Below are positions 10,156-20,863 of a DNA stretch of 64,000 nucleotides, piece by piece. The stretch covers positions 34,693,437 to 34,757,436 of the forward strand of contig CP154956.1 of NCBI GenBank assembly GCA_039621445.1, written 5' to 3'. Source of the stretch: Euglena gracilis (taxonomy: Eukaryota; Euglenida; Euglenophyceae; Euglenales). The first letter of the stretch is position 1, and each line of letters opens with the position of its first letter. Below the pieces are notes generated by a model. It made no database searches, had not been told where the DNA came from, and saw nothing but the letters and a program-made list of their open reading frames with translations. Position numbers and translations under genes: made by a program.

Positions 10156-10173
10156 CGAACCAATCTGCTACCA
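10156..10173 (-). promoter_or_regulatory. Primer binding site, initiator tRNA-Met type (element 4)
   Basis: On the minus strand TGGTAGCAGA lies two bases after the putative LTR end (CA at 10177-10176). TGGTAGCAGAGG is the complement of the 3' end of initiator tRNA-Met in many eukaryotes. Here the first ten bases match; the following bases (TTGGTTCGATCC) still resemble the tRNA T-arm. Confidence 0.55.
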
Positions 10174-10175
10174 AG

Positions 10176-10488
10176 TGTACGTCTGATTCCCAATTCCCCT
10201 TTCCCAATTCCCAAAAGCCTTCGCTTTCGCCTTGGCGCACCTACTTGGGGACTGAAAATCAGAGTAACAGAAAATCTCTTTTCCCACTTCCCAAGAAGCA
10301 AAGCACGGAGCAATGCAGGGAGGACGGACTGGATAACCAAGTCCGGTCCGATGGAAAGGAAGGAAAAGGTATAAAGAAGAATACCACCTGTGGAGAGAGA
10401 AGGGGCACCCATTAGGAAATCCTAATAGGATCTGCTTCCATCCTAACTTCCTCAACGGAAGGGGACAGAAGCATACGCCTGGTACACA
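10176..10488 (-). repeat. 5' LTR of element 4
   Basis: A 313-bp stretch that on the minus strand starts TGTGTACC, ends GTACA and is followed by a primer binding site. It abuts the satellite array exactly at 10489. A CTTTATACC motif near its middle could serve as a TATA-like element. No second copy is in the window, so the boundaries rest on TG...CA, the primer site and the satellite junction. Confidence 0.5.
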
Positions 10489-13400
10489 CTGCGTCGGCGC
10501 TCCAAAAACGAGCTGTCTGCCCCGGCCAGAGGTCGGCGATCCTTTACCTGACTGTTGCGAAGGGCGGCGGGCGGATAGGCGCAATTTTGCCCGCGGCGGG
10601 CGTGCGTAAAACGCGGCAGTTACCGCCCGGGAGGCGCAAAATAGCACGTAATTAACGGACGCCCTAAAAAACGTCATTTTCGGCCTTTTTCGCCCGAAAT
10701 CGGCTGCGCCGGCGCTCCAAAAACGAGCGCTCTGCCCCGGCTAGAGGTCGGCGATCCTTTACCTGACTGTTGCGAAGGGCGGCGGGCGGATAGGCGCAAT
10801 TTTGCCCGCGGCGGGCGTGCGTAAAACGCAGCAGTTACCGCCCGGGAGGCGCAAAATAGCACGTAATTAACGGACGCCCTAAAAAACGTCATTTTCGGCC
10901 TTTTTCGCCCGAAATCGGCTGCGCCGCGCTCCAAAAACGAGCGCTCTGCCCCGGCTAGAGGTCGGCGATCCTTTACCTGACTGTTGCGAAGGGCGGCGGG
11001 CGGATAGGCGCAATTTTGCCCGCGGCGGGCGTGCGTAAAACGCGGCAGTTACCGCCCGGGAGGCGCAAAATAGCACGTAATTAACGGACGCCCTAAAAAA
11101 CGTCATTTTCGGCCTTTTTCGCCCGAAATCGGCTGCGCCGCGCTCCAAAAACGAGCGCTCTGCCCCGGCTAGAGGTCGGCGATCCTTTACCTGACTGTTG
11201 CGAAGGGCGGCGGGCGGATAGGCGCAATTTTGCCCGCGGCGGGCGTGCGTAAAACGCAGCAGTTACCGCCCGGGAGGCGCAAAATAGCACGTAATTAACG
11301 GACGCCCTAAAAAAACGTCATTTTTCGGCCATTTTCGGCCGAAACCGGCTGCGGCGGCTCTCCAAAAACGAGCGCTCTGCCCCGGCTAGAGGTCGGCGAT
11401 CCTTTACCTGACTGTTGCGAAGGGCGGCGGGCGGATAGGCGCAATTTTGCCCGCGGCGGGCGTGCGTAAAACGCAGCAGTTACCGCCCGGGAGGCGCAAA
11501 AAGCACGTAATTACCGGACGCCCTAAAAAAACGTCATTTTTCGGCCTTTTTCGCCCGGAATCGGCTGCGCCGCGCTCCAAAAATGAGCGCTCTGCCCCGG
11601 CTAGAGGTCGGCGATCCTTTACCTGACTGTTGCGAAGGGCGGCGGGCGGATAGGCGCAATTTTGCCCGCGGCGGGCGTGCGTAAAACGCAGCAGTTACCG
11701 CCCGGGAGGCGCAAAATAGCACGTAATTAACGGACGCCCTAAAGAACGTCATTTTTAGGCCATTTTCGGCCGAAATCGGCTGCGCCGGCGCTCCAAAAAC
11801 GAGCGCTCTGCCCCGGCTAGAGGTCGGCGATCCTTTAACTGACTGTTTCGAAGGGCGGCGGGCGGATAGGCGCAATTTTGCCCGCGGCGGGCGTGCGTAA
11901 AACGCAGCAGTTACCGCCCGGGAGGCGCAAAATAGCACGTAATTAACGGACGCCCTAAAAAACGTCATTTTTCGGCCATTTTCGGCCGAAACCGGCTGCG
12001 GCGGCTCTCCAAAAACGAGCGCTCTGCCCCGGCTAGAGGTCGGCGATCCTTTACCTGACTGTTGCGAAGGGCGGCGGGCGGATAGGCGCAATTTTGGCCG
12101 CGGCGGGCGTGCGTAAAACGCAGCAGTTACCGCCCGGGAGGCGCAAAAAGCACGTAATTACCGGACGCCCTAAAAAACGTCATTTTTCGGCCTTTTTCGC
12201 CCGGAATCGGCTGCGCCGGCGCTCCAAAAACGAGCGCTCTGCCCCGGCTAGAGGTCGGCGATCCTTTAACTGACTGTTTCGAAGGGCGGCGGGCGGATAG
12301 GCGCAATTTTGCCCGCGGCGGGCGTGCGTAAAACGCAGCAGTTACCGCCCGGGAGGCGCAAAATAGCACGTAATTAACGGACGCCCTGAAGAACGTCATT
12401 TTTAGGCCTTTTTCGCCCGAAATCGGCTGCGCTGGCGCTCCAAAAATGAGCGCTCTGCCCCGTTCAGAGCTCGCCGATCCTTTACCTGACTGTTGCGAAG
12501 GGCGGCGGGCGGATAGGCGCAATTTTGCCGGCGGCGGGCGTGCGTAAAACGCAGCAGTTACCGCCCGGGAGGCGCAAAATAGCACGTAATTAACGGACGC
12601 CCTAAAGAACGTCATTTTTAGGCCATTCTCGGCCGAAATCGGCTGCGCCGGCGCTCCAAAAACGAGCGCTCTGCCCCGGCTAGAGGTCGGCGATCCTTTA
12701 ACTGACTGTTTCGAAGGGCGGCGGGCGGATAGGCGCAATTTTGCCCGCGGCGGGCGTGCGTAAAACGCAGCAGTTACCGCCTGGGAGGCGCAAAATAGCA
12801 CGTAATTAACGGACGCCCTAAAAACGTCATTTTCGGCCTTTTTCGGCCGAAACCGGCTGCGCCGGCGCTCAAAAAACGAGCGCTCTGCCCCGGCTAGAGG
12901 TCGGCCATCCTTTACCTGACTGTTGCGAAGGGCGGCGGGCGGATAGGCGCAATTTTGCCCGCGGCGGGCGTGCGTAAAACGCAGCAGTTACCGCCCGGGA
13001 GGCGCAAAATAGTACGTAATTAACGGACGCCCTGAAGAACGTCATTTCGGCCTTTTTCGCCCGAAATCGGCTGCGCCGGCGCTCCAAAAACGAGCGCTCT
13101 GCCCCGGCCAGTGGTCGGCGATCCTTTACCTGACTGTTGCGAAGGGCGGCGGGCGGATAGGCGCAATTTTGCCCGCGGCGGGCGTGCGTAAAACGCAGCA
13201 GTTACCGCCCGGGAGGCGCAAAATAGCACGTAATTAACGGACGCCCTGAAGAACGTCATTTTTAGGCCTTTTTCGCCCGAAATCGGCTGCGCCGGCGCTC
13301 CAAAAACGAGCGCTCTGCCCCGGCCAGAGGTCGGCGATCCTTTACCTGACTGTTGCGAAGGGCGGCGGGCGGATAGGCGCAATTTTGCCCGCGGCGGGCG

Positions 13401-16400
13401 TGCGTAAAACGCAGCAGTTACCACCCGCCCGGGAGGCGCAAAATAGCACGTAATTAACGGACGCCCTAAAAAACGTCATTTTTAGGCCATTTTCGCCCGA
13501 AATCGGCTGCGCCGGCGCTCCAAAAACGAGCGCTCTGCCCCGGCCAGAGCTCGCCGATCCTTTACCTGACTGTTGCGAAGGGCGGCGGGCGGATAGGCGC
13601 AATTTTGCCGGCGGCGGGCGTGCGTAAAACGCAGCAGTTACCGCCCGGGAGGCGCAAAATAGCACGTAATTAACGGACGCCCTAAAGAACGTCATTTTTA
13701 GGCCATTTTCGGCCGAAATCGGCTGCGCCGGCGCTCCAAAAACGAGCGCTCTGCCCCGGCTAGAGGTCGGCGATCCTTTAACTGACTGTTTCGAAGGGCG
13801 GCGGGCGGATAGGCGCAATTTTGCCCGCGGCGGGCGTGCGTAAAACGCAGCAGTTACCGCCTGGGAGGCGCAAAATAGCACGTAATTAACGGACGCCCTA
13901 AAAACGTCATTTTCGGCCTTTTTCGGCCGAAACCGGCTGCGCCGGCGCTCAAAAAACGAGCGCTCTGCCCCGGCTAGAGGTCGGCCATCCTTTACCTGAC
14001 TGTTGCGAAGGGCGGCGGGCGGATAGGCGCAATTTTGCCCGCGGCGGGCGTGCGTAAAACGCAGCAGTTACCGCCCGGGAGGCGCAAAATAGCACGTAAT
14101 TAACGGACGCCCTGAAGAACGTCATTTTTAGGCCTTTTTCGCCCGAAATCGGCTGCGCCGGCGCTCCAAAAACGAGCGCTCTGCCCCGTTCAGAGGTCGG
14201 CGATCCTTTACCTGACTGTTGCGAAGGGCGGCGGGCGGATAGGCGCAATTTTGCCCGCGGCGGGCGTGCGTAAAACGCAGCAGTTACCACCCGCCCGGGA
14301 GGCGCAAAATAGCACGTAATTAACGGACGCCCTAAAAAACGTCATTTTCGGCCTTTTTCGCCCGAAATCGGCTGCGCCGGCGCTCCAAAAACGAGCGCTC
14401 TGCCCCGGCCAGAGGTCGGCGATCCTTTACATGACTGTTGCGAAGGGCGGCGGGCGGATAGGCGTAATTTTGCACGCGGCGGGCGTGCGTAAAACGCAGC
14501 AGTTACCACCCGCCCGGGAGGCGCAAAATAGCACGTAATTAACGGACGCCCTAAAAAACGTCATTTTCGGCCTTTTTCGGCCGGAATCGGCTACGCCGGC
14601 GCTCCAAAAACGAGCGCTCTGCCCCGGCCAGAGGTCGGCGATCCTTTACCTGACTGTTGCGAAGGGCGGCGGGCGGATAGGCGTAATTTTGCCCGCGGCG
14701 GGCGTGCGTAAAACGCAGCAGTTACCGCCCGCCCGGGAGGCGCAAAATAGCACGTAATTAACGGACGCCCTAAAAAACGTCATTTTCGGCCTTTTTCGGC
14801 CGAAACCGGCTGCGCCGGCGCTCAAAAATCGAGCGCTCTGCCCCGGCCAGGGGTCGGCGATCCTTTACCTGACTGTTGCGAAGGGCGGCGGGCGGATAGG
14901 CGCAATTTTGCCCGCGGCGGGCGTGCGTAAAACGCAGCAGTTACCGCCCGCCCGGGAGGCGCAAAATAGCACGTAATTAACGGACGCCCTAAAAAACGCC
15001 ATTTTCGGCCTTTTTGGCCCGAAATCGGCTGCGCCGGCGCTCCAAAAACGAGCGCTCTGCCCCGTTCAGAGGTCGGCGATCCTTTAACTGACTGTTGCGA
15101 AGGGCGGCGGGCGGATAGGCGCAATTTTGCCCGCGGCGGGCGTGCGTAAAACGCGGCAGTTACCGCCCGGGAGGCGCAAAATAGCACGTAATTAACGGAC
15201 GCCCTAAAAAACGTCATTTTCGGCCTTTTTGGCCCGAAATCGGCTGCGCCGGCGCTCCAAAAACGAGCGCTCTGCCCCGTTCAGAGGTCGGCGATCCTTT
15301 AACTGACTGTTGCGAAGGGCGGCGGGCGGATAGGCGCAATTTTGCCCGCGGCGGGCGTGCGTAAAACGCAGCAGTTACCGCCCGCCCGGGAGGCGCAAAA
15401 TAGCACGTAATTAACGGACGCCCTAAAAAACGCCATTTTCGGCCTTTTTGGCCCGAAATCGGCTGCGCCGGCGCTCCAAAAACGAGCGCTCTGCTCCGGC
15501 CAGAGGTCGGCGATCCTTTACCTGACTGTTTCGAAGGGCGGCGGGCTGATAGGCGTAATTTTGCCCGCGGCGGGCGTGCGTAAAACGCGGCAGTTACCGC
15601 CCGGGAGGCGCAAAATAGCACGTAATTAACGGACGCCCTAAAGAACGTCATTTTTAGGCCATTTTCGGCCGAATTCGGGTGCGCCGGCGCTCCAAAAACG
15701 AGCGCTCTGCCCCGTTCAGAGGTCGGCGATCCTTTAACTGACTGTTGCGAAGGGCGGCGGGCGGATAGGCGCAATTTTGCCCGCGGCGGGCGTGCGTAAA
15801 ACGCGGCAGTTACCGCCCGGGAGGCGCAAAATATCACGTAATTAACGGACGCCCTAAAAAACGTCATTTTTCGGCCTTTTTCGCCCGAAATCGGCTGCGC
15901 CGGCGCTCCAAAAACGAGCGCTCTGCCCCGGCTAGAGGTCGGCGATACTTTACTTGACTGTTGCGAAGAACGGATGGCGGATAGGCGCAATTTTGCCCGC
16001 GGCGGGCGTGCGTAAAACGCAGCAGTTACCGAACGGGAAGCGCAAAATAGCACGTGATTAACAGACGCCCTAAAAAACGTCATTTTCGGCCTTTTTCGCC
16101 CGAAATCGGCTGCGCCGGCGCTCCAAAGACGAGCGCTCTGCCCCGGCTAGAGGCCGGCGATCCTTTACCTGACTGTTGCGAAGGGCGGCGGGCGGATAGG
16201 CGCAATTTTGCCCGCGGCGGGCGTGCGTAAAACGCAGCAGTTACCGCCCGGGAGGCGCAAAATATCACGTAATTAACGGACGCCCTAAAAAACGTCTTTT
16301 TTCGGCCTTTTTCGCCCGAAATCGGCTGCGCCGGCGCTCCAAAAACGAGCGCTCTGCCCCGGCCAGAGGTCGGCGATCCTTTACCTGACTGTTGCGAAGG
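10489..16400. repeat. Satellite array, ~27 tandem units of about 216 bp
   Basis: The landmark CACGTAATTAACGGACG recurs from 10648 to 16264, 27 times, spacing 211-223 bp (mean about 216). Each unit contains the palindrome GCCCGCGGCGGGC, a CGCCCGGGAGGCG block, AACGTCATTTTCGGCC and GAGCGCTCTGCCCCGG. Units differ by small indels (for example ACCGCCCGGG, ACCACCCGCCCGGG) and point variants (GGCTAGAGG, GTTCAGAGG). A block of about 575 bp (12471-13045) recurs almost unchanged at 13551-14125, giving a 1080-bp, five-unit higher-order period. Minus-strand open frames through the array are by-products of the repeat and not genes, since most unit lengths are not multiples of three. Confidence 0.95.
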
Positions 16401-16735
16401 TGTGTGCGGCAGACGGGAGATCCTACGGAGGTTGGTAGCCGGCGCGTAGTACCAAGCCGAGTATCGCTCGAGTAGCTTATTCGGTAAGGTGCTGGGCTCA
16501 CACGCGGGAGGTCGTGGGTTCGAGACCCAGGTCCCGCCGTGTGAGTCGTGATCGATCCCGTACGGGCAGAGGGCATACCGCGGGGATCGATCGGCGCGTG
16601 AGGCTGCGCACGTGGACGAACGTTGATCGGTCGGATTACCACGGGCGTGGCCCCTCGCCAGCGGACGAGCCACGGCAAGTAGTATGAGCTGCCCCGTGGC
16701 CGTCCAACGGCGGGTGGTGACAACCAACGTAAACA
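16401..16735 (+). repeat. 5' LTR of element 5
   Basis: A 335-bp stretch starting TGTGTGCGGC immediately after a broken satellite unit and ending GTAAACA directly before a 12/12 match to the initiator tRNA-Met primer binding site. The TG...CA ends, satellite junction and primer site together support an LTR. No second copy is in the window. It contains a tRNA-like segment, listed separately. Confidence 0.6.
16473..16540 (+). other. tRNA-like segment with A-box and B-box (inside LTR of element 5)
   Basis: TAGCTTATTCGG (16473-16484) fits the pol III A-box and GGTTCGAGACC (16517-16527) fits the B-box at tRNA-like spacing. Between them CTCACACGCGGGAGGTC resembles the anticodon-loop region of tRNA-Val(CAC). 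The anticodon stem has two mismatches and the acceptor arms do not pair, so this is not a functional tRNA gene. It looks tRNA-derived and could keep an internal pol III promoter. Confidence 0.4.
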
Positions 16736-16747
16736 TGGTAGCAGAGG
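16736..16747 (+). promoter_or_regulatory. Primer binding site, initiator tRNA-Met (element 5)
   Basis: TGGTAGCAGAGG starts directly after the LTR-terminal CA and equals the complement of the 3' end of initiator tRNA-Met over all 12 bases. As in elements 2 and 3, the junction creates an ATG (16735-16737), but here that frame stops after seven codons (MVAEEPV). Confidence 0.65.
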
Positions 16748-17177
16748 AACCCGTCTAATGCCACACGAACCGGGAAGTCAGAGCCTGACCCCACGGCGCC
16801 CGGAAGGCGGAGGCGGACGCGCCGAGTCTAGGGCGACTGAAACTCCTACACCGTTCCAAAGTCTCAAGCCGATGCTAAGGGGGACGCTCCAAGGCGGCAG
16901 AGCCCGTGGAAGTCGACAACACGTAAACTGCCGGCAATAGCAAACCCGAGCTGCATCAATTTTCCCAAGTGGAAAAAAGTGAATTTTTTCAATTTTCTTG
17001 CGCCCGTTTGGTGAAAGAGAAGAAAAAATGGGTTGAACGGTCGACCAATGAAAATTTTGAGTCTGCCGATTTTACCCAAGGCACAAAATCTGACGTTTTT
17101 ATTGGGCAACTGTGGGAGGTGGAATATGTTCGATTTCACGGGTTGTGTTGTGTGTGGAAGAAAAGAATAACGTTGGG
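16748..17177. other. Leader of element 5 and AT-rich remnant
   Basis: Up to about 16960 the DNA is GC-rich and would be the leader of element 5. From there base composition changes to A/T-rich, suggesting a junction with other DNA. No gene that I can support. Confidence 0.4.
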
Positions 17178-17555
17178 ATGAACAAAATGGGGATGAGCCC
17201 CACTCATTTGGAGGCGAATGAGTGGGGGGCGTTCCAACGAAAAGTTGATGTGTTTTACCGACATAATTTCAGGGAATTTAAAGGTGTTATTTACGGAGAG
17301 GACGTGGAACCCAACCCCCCCGAAAAGGACGGTGTGCAGAATTTTCAGAGATTTTTGGGAAAGAAACTTGCCCAGGCATGGGACATGGCCAACGATTTTG
17401 TCGGCGAGGCTCCCGTAGGTACCCCCCAAGTAATTTTGGGTTCGGAGGAACAATTTTTGGAATGGCAAGGAGATGAGAATTTCACAGATTTGGATTTTCT
17501 TTTTGAAAAGCAAAAGGTGGACAAATTTTCCAAATTTTCCACATTTTTTTTCTAG
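17178..17555 (+). CDS. Hypothetical protein of 125 aa, possibly an element fragment
   Basis: An open frame from ATG 17178 (MNKMGMSPTHLEANEW) to a TAG at 17553. The product is acidic in its second half and has no motif that I recognise. The frame is open further upstream (to 17112), so the start is uncertain. G-rich codon use resembles the gag of element 3 rather than the GC-rich LINE. The polypurine tract and LTR start of element 6 lie 950 bp downstream, so this could be a remnant of that element. A cellular exon is an alternative; I cannot decide. Confidence 0.3.
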   Translation: MNKMGMSPTHLEANEWGAFQRKVDVFYRHNFREFKGVIYGEDVEPNPPEKDGVQNFQRFLGKKLAQAWDMANDFVGEAPVGTPQVILGSEEQFLEWQGDENFTDLDFLFEKQKVDKFSKFSTFFF

Positions 17556-18504
17556 GAGGTGCAAATTTTGGGCCAAGATTTGAGAGATGGCCCGGAAGGT
17601 CACGGGTTAATGTGACCCCCCCCACAAAAACGGATCCATAAGACACATTCCCGCTACGTTTGTGGGAAAAGTGATGAATTGTCATTGCGGGGGGCCAATC
17701 CCGCGGTTTGCGGGGTTGTTTTCGTTGTTTCTGATTTTTGGTGTTTGGTCGCGATAGGCAACAGATCACGAACTTCAACAGTCATCACAAAAAAGGTTGC
17801 AACGCTGCAAAAAAAAGAGGGTAACTTGCTCTTTAAAGAGGGATTAAGAAAAAACCCCAACAAAAAGGGCCCAACGAACAAAAAATAGGGTGTTTGCTCC
17901 TTGTGAGAAATACTCCGTAACGGAAGGCAAGCCTGACAATAAAAAAACAACCCGAAGCCTAACAACCAGATTTCTTGAAAGACGGTTGGTCAAAAAAAAA
18001 AGGTTCGCAAGGGTTGGAAACGCGAAACCACGCCTAGGCCCCATTGCGGCTCGGCGCGCCCCGCCCTTGGTTGCAACCCGACCCGCCTTTGGTGCCCGCA
18101 AACTGCCATTTTAAGCATGAGTGTCGCGTGGTGTGTGGGGACAAAAAACCGCATACCTTATTGTGATTGTGAACACACGACTCACACATACGCGGTACCG
18201 TGGCGGCGAAGGAGCACGGTATGAGGCGACGGGCGGCGTCACCGCACCGTTGCAACGCACCGTGCGCCACCCCGTTGCTCCACTTTTACGTTGCACCCTC
18301 TCCCCACGGGGTGCGGTGTGGCCCGTTGGGCTGTCCCCCCCCCCCGCCGTTACTTACGCGGGGTGGCCTTTTGGGCTGCCCCCCCCCATTGCTCTTACCA
18401 ACCGCCCACATTCAACTTCATTTGTTCGCAAACCAAATTGTTTCTTTTGTGCGGACCCCTTCTTTTTTACTTACGTTTTTCAAAATCTCCCCTGAGATTT
18501 TTCT
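17556..18504. other. Stretch without supported gene upstream of element 6 polypurine tract
   Basis: Contains A-runs (17940-18000), C-runs (18335-18390) and several short overlapping open frames on both strands without domain signal. By position it would be the 3' untranslated or decayed part of element 6. Confidence 0.4.
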
Positions 18505-18634
18505 AAGCGGGGGAGTGTAAAGGGGTCTTAACCCAAAATTTGGGCAAAATTTGCCTGAGTGGGGCCGAAAATCAGTAAAATACCACCTTTTGGTTTTCAG
18601 TCGAATTTAACCTAGGGAAAAGATTATTATGGTT
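18505..18634 (+). repeat. Polypurine tract and start of 3' LTR of an older element 6, interrupted
   Basis: AAGCGGGGGAG (18505-18515) is followed by TGTAAAGGGG, the same design as the PPT-TG junctions of elements 2 and 3 (GGGAAGGGGAG-TG and AAGGGAGGGGG-TG). The putative LTR is cut at 18634 by element 2, whose target duplication GGTT ends here; the rest should resume at 53374. Confidence 0.5.
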
Positions 18635-19112
18635 TGTGAGTCAGGGGTGCTGAGTGCCCAAAACAACATAACCTGACCCAACCCAACATGATGACTCTGC
18701 AGTTAGAATTAGGAAAATCTTATTAGGAATTATTAGCAGCTGACCCCATTGTCCCTGCACAGGGCTCTGTCTTGTTTTTGTCTGTTTCAAGTTCAAGAAT
18801 TGAATTATCTTGGTGGCAATTATCATTCTTACCTGGACAGTACGTGGTTCATTACGTTGGTGCTGGGTTTGGAATTGCTGAATTGCTTGTATTGTGCTGT
18901 TGGTCTTGTGGATTTTTTATCAAAGGAAAGGTGTGAGCCACCCAACTCACCTGTTTTCATTAAATAGACCCACCAAAACAAAAGGAAATGCAATTTTTGA
19001 AACAAGCCGCGAGGGGAATTGAAAACACCCTGGGCAGGGTAAAAGATCCTACGCAACGGGGTGCCGGAGCTGAGGAACTGGAAACTCCAGGGCGGGTACC
19101 ACGGTTACAACA
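18635..19112 (+). repeat. 5' LTR of element 2 (478 bp)
   Basis: Nearly identical to 52893-53369. Identity begins at TGTGAGTCAG and stops exactly at TTACAACA, where the two copies continue into the primer binding site here and into flanking DNA there. The last ~50 bp are open in the gag frame. Confidence 0.93.
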
Positions 19113-20863
19113 TGGTCGCAGAGGGCGACAGCCCCATATTGATTCACCGCCAACATGCGGCTACGAACAACAAGCTGAAAAACGACCAGAAACTGAACAA
19201 AACTGACGCTGACATGCCAGCTGCTGAAACCGCCATCGCTAGGGTGGTGGAGCCGGCGGAGGGCAACTCAGCCATGTACCAAACTCTGGATGTGCCAGCT
19301 GCCTTAACCGCCATCGCTAGGGTGGTGGAGCAGGCGGATGGTTTCCCAGCCATGAACCAAACACTGGAAATGCCAGCTGCCTTAACCGCCATCGTTAGGG
19401 TGGTGGAGCCGGCAGATGGCTTTGCCGCCATGTACCAATCACTGGACAGCAACAGGTGGACTGAAACTGAACAAGACGGCACAGACATTACAGTGCCACG
19501 GACATGCAATGACAGCCCACGTGTCATTGCCATGGTGCACATGGACCAGGACGACACCGAACAGACCGGTCCAGCACCAGATTACACAGAACTGGACGAA
19601 AACAACGAACCGTACTTCGACGAACAGGTGTTTGCACCACAAAACTGGTACCAACAGCCAGAAACGGACACTCAGAACGACCAAAACTGGCAAACTGCAA
19701 CAGCACAGCAACCAGGAACCCAGAGTTTTGCACTGGTGGCGGTACGACAGAGCCCGGAACAACCAGACCGCCTCCAGGGTGAAACTGAAACTTCGTACCA
19801 GGAACCTTCGTACAGCTCGTACGAGATTCCACAGCCGGAACCACAGAACCAGAACACTGACTGGGACTGGTGGTCGAACTTTGCGTACGAAACTGGACAG
19901 CTGACCCAGGAATTTCAACAGTTCAGACACAGAACTGAACGGACGAACCAGCAAACGGCGGAAACACTGCAGCAGCTGCAACAAACAACAACGGAATGGG
20001 TCAGCGAACTGCATGCAACAGTGAACAGACAGGGTGAAGCACTCATGACAGAAATAAACGGCAGACACGAAGAACTGACGACAGTCCTGGCAACAACCCA
20101 AGCAAACATGGAACAGGTGACCGTCAACCAGAACAGACTGTACCAGGAACATTTCAACGGAATGTCACAGCAGATCACAGAAATCAGGGAAATGTCTGGC
20201 TCACTGGGTGAAAAACTCAGGGAATTTCACAGTTTTCTGCAGATGGCAGGTGGAAACGCACAGAACCAGGGTGAACATCTGGTTGGTTTACTGCACCGAC
20301 AGCGAGACAAAAAAAAAAAAACTACAGCGGAACTGCAACAGAGATTGGCTGTGGCAGAAGAACGGGTCGCAGGAATCACAGGCGGAGTCCAAACGGTGAA
20401 CAGCAAAGTGGACGAAACTGTGGCAACAGTGTCCAGAAAAGTTGAAAACCTCAGAGGCGAAATCAGCAGTGTGGTGGAAAGAATTCAGAAGGACATGGGC
20501 AGTGAAATCGGAAATCTGGCAGGACGGGTTCAGCAGCAGGAAACAAAAACGACAACAACCATTCAAAACTGTGATTACCTGCACAAAAAACTGGTCGAAC
20601 TGCAGAAAATCCCAGATCAGCAGCAGCAGATTACACAGCTGAACGAGGAAATCGGCAGACTGAAACGACAGGTGGAAAACCTGACCTCCAACGAAAAAAA
20701 AACACAAACAAAGCACAGAACGACTGAACCTGGAGGTAGGCAACATGGGTCACAGGGTGGACGAAACAGCCCAAACGACTCAAAATTGCTGGGTGAACTG
20801 CAAAAAAGGGCCATTAAAACGGGAACACATCCACATCGGAACATGCTACATGGCTGGAAATGA
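19112..20863 (+). CDS. Gag N-terminal coiled-coil part (element 2)
   Basis: A frame of about 583 codons starting with the ATG formed at the LTR/primer-site junction (MVAEGDSP); the frame is open to 19061 but only through a GTG. Residues about 35-112 are three 26-residue tandem repeats (pattern PAA-x-TAI-x-RVVE). An acidic Gln/Tyr-rich segment follows, and from about residue 260 to the end there are long heptad-type stretches rich in Gln, Glu and Leu (coiled coil). The stop TGA (20861-20863) overlaps the ATG of the next frame as ATGA. Structural particle protein by analogy with element 4, in which this part is fused to the capsid. Confidence 0.7.
   Translation: MVAEGDSPILIHRQHAATNNKLKNDQKLNKTDADMPAAETAIARVVEPAEGNSAMYQTLDVPAALTAIARVVEQADGFPAMNQTLEMPAALTAIVRVVEPADGFAAMYQSLDSNRWTETEQDGTDITVPRTCNDSPRVIAMVHMDQDDTEQTGPAPDYTELDENNEPYFDEQVFAPQNWYQQPETDTQNDQNWQTATAQQPGTQSFALVAVRQSPEQPDRLQGETETSYQEPSYSSYEIPQPEPQNQNTDWDWWSNFAYETGQLTQEFQQFRHRTERTNQQTAETLQQLQQTTTEWVSELHATVNRQGEALMTEINGRHEELTTVLATTQANMEQVTVNQNRLYQEHFNGMSQQITEIREMSGSLGEKLREFHSFLQMAGGNAQNQGEHLVGLLHRQRDKKKKTTAELQQRLAVAEERVAGITGGVQTVNSKVDETVATVSRKVENLRGEISSVVERIQKDMGSEIGNLAGRVQQQETKTTTTIQNCDYLHKKLVELQKIPDQQQQITQLNEEIGRLKRQVENLTSNEKKTQTKHRTTEPGGRQHGSQGGRNSPNDSKLLGELQKRAIKTGTHPHRNMLHGWK
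19113..19130 (+). promoter_or_regulatory. Primer binding site (element 2)
   Basis: TGGTCGCAGAGG directly follows the LTR and matches the initiator tRNA-Met complement (TGGTAGCAGAGG) at 11 of 12 bases. Its first two bases are also the TG of the in-frame gag ATG at 19112-19114. Confidence 0.75.
19213..19446 (+). repeat. Three tandem 78-bp coding repeats in gag (element 2)
   Basis: Three consecutive in-frame units of 26 codons with the core TAIARVVE. The unit length is a multiple of three and the protein pattern is kept while bases differ, so it arose and diverged as coding sequence. Confidence 0.8.

Larger units (their letters stand above)
6783..10488 (-). mobile_element. LTR retrotransposon, element 4 (minus strand, only 5' part left)
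   Basis: Read on the minus strand: an LTR (10488 down to 10176) beginning TGTGTACC and ending GTACA, a two-base spacer, a primer binding site TGGTAGCAGA, a ~200-nt leader and then a very long gag frame. Homology-like coding ends near 6985 and no pol follows. The element is therefore truncated, apparently by deletion or by the junction with DNA at 6890-6985. Gag resembles that of elements 2 and 3 in layout (long coiled-coil part followed by a tryptophan-rich capsid block), so it belongs to the same general group. Confidence 0.65.

Noticed and set aside
11534-16083. Long minus-strand open frames with repeated CASRAVTAAFYARPPRAK-type protein
   Set aside because: They are translations of the ~216-bp satellite. 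Most unit lengths are not multiples of three, so the frame breaks from unit to unit, and there is no start or codon signal.
10489-16400. CRISPR-like array
   Set aside because: Units are ~216 bp with no unique spacers, in a eukaryotic context; it is a satellite.
16473-16548. Functional tRNA gene (Val-CAC-like)
   Set aside because: A- and B-box fit, but the anticodon stem has mismatches and the acceptor ends do not pair.
18121-18520. Overlapping plus-strand ORFs rich in Pro, Leu and His
   Set aside because: Driven by C-runs, in three phases at once, with no motif; the stretch precedes a polypurine tract.
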